Shown here piece by piece: positions 6,021-7,818 of a stretch of DNA of 7,818 nt (its first letter is position 1; each line of letters opens with the position of its first letter). The stretch is from Acinetobacter sp. UBA3106 (GTDB lineage: Bacteria > Pseudomonadota > Gammaproteobacteria > Pseudomonadales > Moraxellaceae), in assembly GCA_002365595.1 (NCBI GenBank), contig DFAM01000001.1, forward strand, positions 96,163 through 103,980. The letters run 5' to 3'. The translations under genes and the position numbers were made by a program. The notes under the pieces were generated by a model, which saw only the letters and a list, made by a program, of their open reading frames with translations, was not told the origin of the DNA and did no database searches.

Positions 6021-7301
6021 ATGGCATTAATCGTTCAAAAATATGGCGGTACCTCAATGGGTACTCCCGAGCGCATTTTAAATGTTGCTCGTCGTGTAAA
6101 GCGCTGGCATGACCACGGCCACAAGGTAGTGGTGGTTGTATCGGCAATGAGTGGCGAAACCAATCGCCTGCTTGCTTTAGCGAAGGCCATTACCGAAACC
6201 CCTGATCCACGTGAACTTGACCAAATGGTCTCTACAGGTGAACAGGTTACGATTTCTATGTTAGCAATGGCGCTCAACTCTATTGGTGTTGAAGCTAAAT
6301 CGCTTACTGGTCGCCAGGTTGGTATCAAAACTGACAGTGCATTTACTAAAGCGCGTATTGAATCTATCGATACCGATATATTGACTGAAAATTTAGATGC
6401 GGGTCGCGTGCTTGTAGTCGCCGGCTTCCAGGGTTTTGACGCGGATGGCAACACCACAACTCTAGGACGTGGTGGTTCTGACACTTCAGGTGTTGCACTT
6501 GCTGCTGCATTAAAAGCTGATGAATGCCAGATTTACACAGACGTCGATGGCGTATATACCACTGACCCACGTGTTGCACCAAAAGCAAAAAAAGTTGACC
6601 GTATTTCATTTGAAGAAATGCTGGAAATGGCTTCGCTTGGTTCAAAAGTATTACAAATTCGTTCTGTTGAATTTGCTGGTAAATATCAAGTACCTTTACG
6701 CGTACTTTCAAGCTTCGACAATGACACCGATGGCGCATTTGACGAAGAATTTAAACAAAACGTAGGCACACTAATTACGACTGAATTGGAAGACGACATG
6801 GAACAGCCAATTATCTCAGGTATCGCATTCAACCGTGATGAAGCAAAATTAACGATTCTTGGTGTTCCAGATGAGCCAGGTATTGCTTCTAAAATTCTAA
6901 AACCAATTGGTGATGCCAACGTCGAAGTGGATATGATTATCCAGAACGTTGAAGAAGATGGTACAACTGATTTCACATTCACTGTAAACCGTGGCGAGCT
7001 TGCAAAAGCGAAAAAAATCCTTGAAGAAACTGCTCAAGCGATTGGTGCACGTGAAGTTGCAACTCGCGATGACATCGTGAAAGTATCTATCGTAGGTGTA
7101 GGGATGCGCTCTCACGCAGGCGTTGCCAGCAAAATGTTCACTGCACTTGCAGACGAAGGTATCAACATCCTCATGATCTCGACTTCTGAAATCAAAATTT
7201 CAGTGATCATTGAAGAAAACTACCTAGAACTTGCAGTTCGCTCTCTTCACACTGCATTCGGCCTTGACCGCGAATCAGGTGAATCTAGCGCACGCGCTTA
7301 A
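6021..7301 (+). CDS. lysC: Aspartokinase (aspartate kinase)
   Basis: This enzyme phosphorylates aspartate, the first step to lysine (and diaminopimelate), threonine, methionine and isoleucine. The 426 residues are normal for the monofunctional form with no fused homoserine dehydrogenase. Kinase domain: KYGGTS (7–12), VVVSAMSG (38–45), VSTGEQ (70–75), GRGGSDTSG (149–157) and the nucleotide-site stretch VDGVYTTDPR (175–184). Two ACT regulatory domains follow, roughly 264–340 and 352–418; the second holds ISTSEIKISV (386–395). The family is usually feedback-inhibited by lysine and/or threonine through these domains, and the DGTTDFTF region (313–320) matches the effector-binding part. ATG 6021 is preceded by a weak Shine-Dalgarno-like TGGAA (6011–6015) and directly precedes the family-typical LIVQKYGGTS. 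A second start at M260 probably yields a beta subunit. It lies between alaS and csrA, an order known from pseudomonads. Confidence 0.97.
   Translation: MALIVQKYGGTSMGTPERILNVARRVKRWHDHGHKVVVVVSAMSGETNRLLALAKAITETPDPRELDQMVSTGEQVTISMLAMALNSIGVEAKSLTGRQVGIKTDSAFTKARIESIDTDILTENLDAGRVLVVAGFQGFDADGNTTTLGRGGSDTSGVALAAALKADECQIYTDVDGVYTTDPRVAPKAKKVDRISFEEMLEMASLGSKVLQIRSVEFAGKYQVPLRVLSSFDNDTDGAFDEEFKQNVGTLITTELEDDMEQPIISGIAFNRDEAKLTILGVPDEPGIASKILKPIGDANVEVDMIIQNVEEDGTTDFTFTVNRGELAKAKKILEETAQAIGAREVATRDDIVKVSIVGVGMRSHAGVASKMFTALADEGINILMISTSEIKISVIIEENYLELAVRSLHTAFGLDRESGESSARA
6798..7301 (+). CDS. Probable nested aspartokinase beta subunit (internal in-frame start in lysC)
   Basis: An in-frame ATG at residue 260 of LysC is preceded by GGAAG (6788–6792) with five bases between, a plausible ribosome binding site. 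Translation from here gives 167 residues consisting only of the two ACT domains, starting MEQPIISGIAF. In Corynebacterium glutamicum and Bacillus subtilis, aspartokinase is an alpha2beta2 complex whose beta subunit is made from such an internal start at the same place, just before the first ACT domain. The beta subunit there helps bind the feedback inhibitor. The position and site are seen in the sequence; use of this start here is inference. Confidence 0.5.
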   Translation: MEQPIISGIAFNRDEAKLTILGVPDEPGIASKILKPIGDANVEVDMIIQNVEEDGTTDFTFTVNRGELAKAKKILEETAQAIGAREVATRDDIVKVSIVGVGMRSHAGVASKMFTALADEGINILMISTSEIKISVIIEENYLELAVRSLHTAFGLDRESGESSARA

Positions 7302-7357
7302 TTTGTAGAAACGCAAATTTTGGTCATTGTATGACAAAATTTGCGAAATACTACAAA
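7302..7357 (+). repeat. Long imperfect hairpin directly after the lysC stop
   Basis: Three nested stems are visible. The outer pair is TTTGTAG (7302–7308) with CTACAAA (7351–7357). The main 11-bp stem is CGCAAATTTTG (7312–7322) with CAAAATTTGCG (7335–7345). The inner pair is TCAT (7324–7327) with ATGA (7331–7334), around a 3-base loop. Small internal loops and one bulged G (7323) separate them. No T-run follows, so it is not a standard intrinsic terminator; it could protect the lysC mRNA 3' end, bind a protein or be a dispersed palindromic repeat. Confidence 0.6.
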
Positions 7358-7363
7358 AAGAAT

Positions 7364-7400
7364 AGAGCCACTATAGTTTTTTTTATAGTGGCTCTGTTAT
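7364..7400 (+). terminator. Probable intrinsic terminator of lysC
   Basis: A perfect 12-bp stem, AGAGCCACTATA (7364–7375) with TATAGTGGCTCT (7384–7395), has an 8-base loop of G plus seven T. The strand then reads GTTATATTTG, a T-rich but interrupted tail. The stem is the strongest between lysC and csrA and is placed where the lysC transcript should end. On the opposite strand the stem is followed by ATTCTTTTTG, so it could also stop leftward transcription. Confidence 0.75.
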
Positions 7401-7453
7401 ATTTGAACCGAGGATTTTGAAAATATTAACAGAATTATTTTTAGTCAGATTTT

Positions 7454-7485
7454 TTGACAGATTGTTCTGATAATATTTCTATGAT
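7454..7485 (+). promoter_or_regulatory. Candidate csrA promoter elements
   Basis: A perfect -35 hexamer TTGACA (7454–7459) and a good -10 TATGAT (7480–7485) lie between the lysC terminator and csrA, but their spacing of 20 bases is longer than the usual 16–18. A second -10-like GATAAT (7469–7474) lies too close to TTGACA. Separate, overlapping promoters are possible; E. coli csrA is known to have several. Confidence 0.35.
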
Positions 7486-7541
7486 ACCAAGGTTGTGTCT
7501 TTTATATTTTTTTAAAATCAATTGCACGTTTAGCGTTTTGC

Positions 7542-7553
7542 AAGGAGATAAAC
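7542..7553 (+). promoter_or_regulatory. csrA Shine-Dalgarno overlapping a CsrA-like binding motif
   Basis: AAGGAG (7542–7547), six bases before the ATG, is the strongest ribosome binding site in the window and fixes the csrA start. The surrounding TTGCAAGGAGAT resembles the CsrA consensus RUACARGGAUGU at about eight of twelve positions, including the essential GGA. CsrA commonly blocks translation by binding such sites, so autoregulation is plausible but not shown. Confidence 0.55.
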
Positions 7554-7817
7554 ATGCTGATTCTAACCCGACGTGTCGGTGAAACATTAATGATTGGGGA
7601 CCAAGTCAGTGTAACTGTGCTTGGCGTAAAAGGTAATCAGGTTCGTATTGGCGTAAATGCTCCAAAAGAAGTATCTGTTCATCGTGAAGAAATTTATCAA
7701 CGAATCCAGCATGAACGCGCTATGCACGAACACCTGCAACACCTTGATCAGGATTATCAACCCTCTTTTGAGGAAGATAATTTCCCACAAAATACCCAGA
7801 ATGACTTTAATCGTTAA
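7554..7817 (+). CDS. csrA: Carbon storage regulator CsrA (RsmA), with C-terminal extension
   Basis: CsrA is a dimeric RNA-binding protein that controls translation and mRNA stability by binding GGA motifs, usually at ribosome binding sites; it affects carbon metabolism, motility, biofilm and stress traits. Residues 1–52 (MLILTRRVGETLMIG through EEIYQRIQ) nearly match E. coli CsrA, including RNA-contact residues L4, R6 and R44. E. coli CsrA ends at 61 residues; this one has 87. The extra residues, about 62–87, are rich in Gln, Asn, Asp, Glu and His (QHLDQDYQPSFEEDNF and onward), net acidic, and look disordered. I recall longer CsrA proteins of this type in Acinetobacter and relatives. Start and stop are both inside the window. 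It follows lysC by about 250 bp with a terminator between, so it probably has its own promoter, although read-through is possible. Sequestering small RNAs of the CsrB/RsmZ type are not seen here. Confidence 0.98.
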   Translation: MLILTRRVGETLMIGDQVSVTVLGVKGNQVRIGVNAPKEVSVHREEIYQRIQHERAMHEHLQHLDQDYQPSFEEDNFPQNTQNDFNR

Positions 7818-7818
7818 C

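Noticed and set aside
6035..6484. 149-codon open frame antisense to lysC
   Set aside because: It lies wholly inside a strongly conserved gene; its openness follows from lysC codon usage, and its product shows no domain or start signals.
1..7818. Search for mobile elements, CRISPR arrays, tRNA/rRNA genes, toxin–antitoxin pairs or defence genes
   Set aside because: No transposase, integrase, regularly spaced repeats, cloverleaf sequence or defence domains were seen. The genes are mainly conserved chromosomal ones, so no novel system is claimed.

Overview
The window looks like chromosome of an Acinetobacter-type gammaproteobacterium (Moraxellaceae). The evidence is the AT-rich intergenic DNA, the gene order alaS–lysC–csrA (also known from pseudomonads; in enterobacteria alaS and csrA are neighbours without lysC), and a CsrA whose conserved core is followed by a C-terminal tail of the kind I recall from Acinetobacter. 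This assignment rests on reading proteins and gene order by eye, with no database search.

Left part (1–2600). The 3' part of azlC runs in from the left edge and overlaps azlD by four bases (ATGA). Together they encode a two-subunit branched-chain amino acid exporter. Tail to tail with azlD is a small minus-strand gene for an unrecognised membrane-anchored coiled-coil protein. After about 375 bp of AT-rich DNA comes a minus-strand gene of the glyceraldehyde-3-phosphate / erythrose-4-phosphate dehydrogenase family.

Middle (2601–3275). This is a 650–675 bp AT-rich divergent intergenic region with no credible gene. It holds an imperfect 12-bp inverted repeat, a good sigma-70 type promoter for alaS, and an AT-only 12-bp palindrome at the predicted alaS transcription start.

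Right part (3276–7817). alaS (alanyl-tRNA synthetase), lysC (aspartokinase) and csrA (global RNA-binding regulator) all read rightward. A hairpin lies in the short alaS–lysC gap. Two successive hairpins follow lysC; the second resembles an intrinsic terminator. csrA has its own leader and a strong Shine-Dalgarno that resembles a CsrA binding site. lysC has an internal ATG with a Shine-Dalgarno exactly where other aspartokinases start a separate beta subunit.

The genes are mostly housekeeping: translation, aspartate-family amino acid synthesis, amino acid export, central carbon metabolism and post-transcriptional control. I see no mobile element, CRISPR array, tRNA, rRNA or defence island, and no convincing new system. 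The points worth a second look are the nested aspartokinase start, the CsrA tail, the hairpins around lysC, the alaS promoter palindrome and the unrecognised coiled-coil protein.
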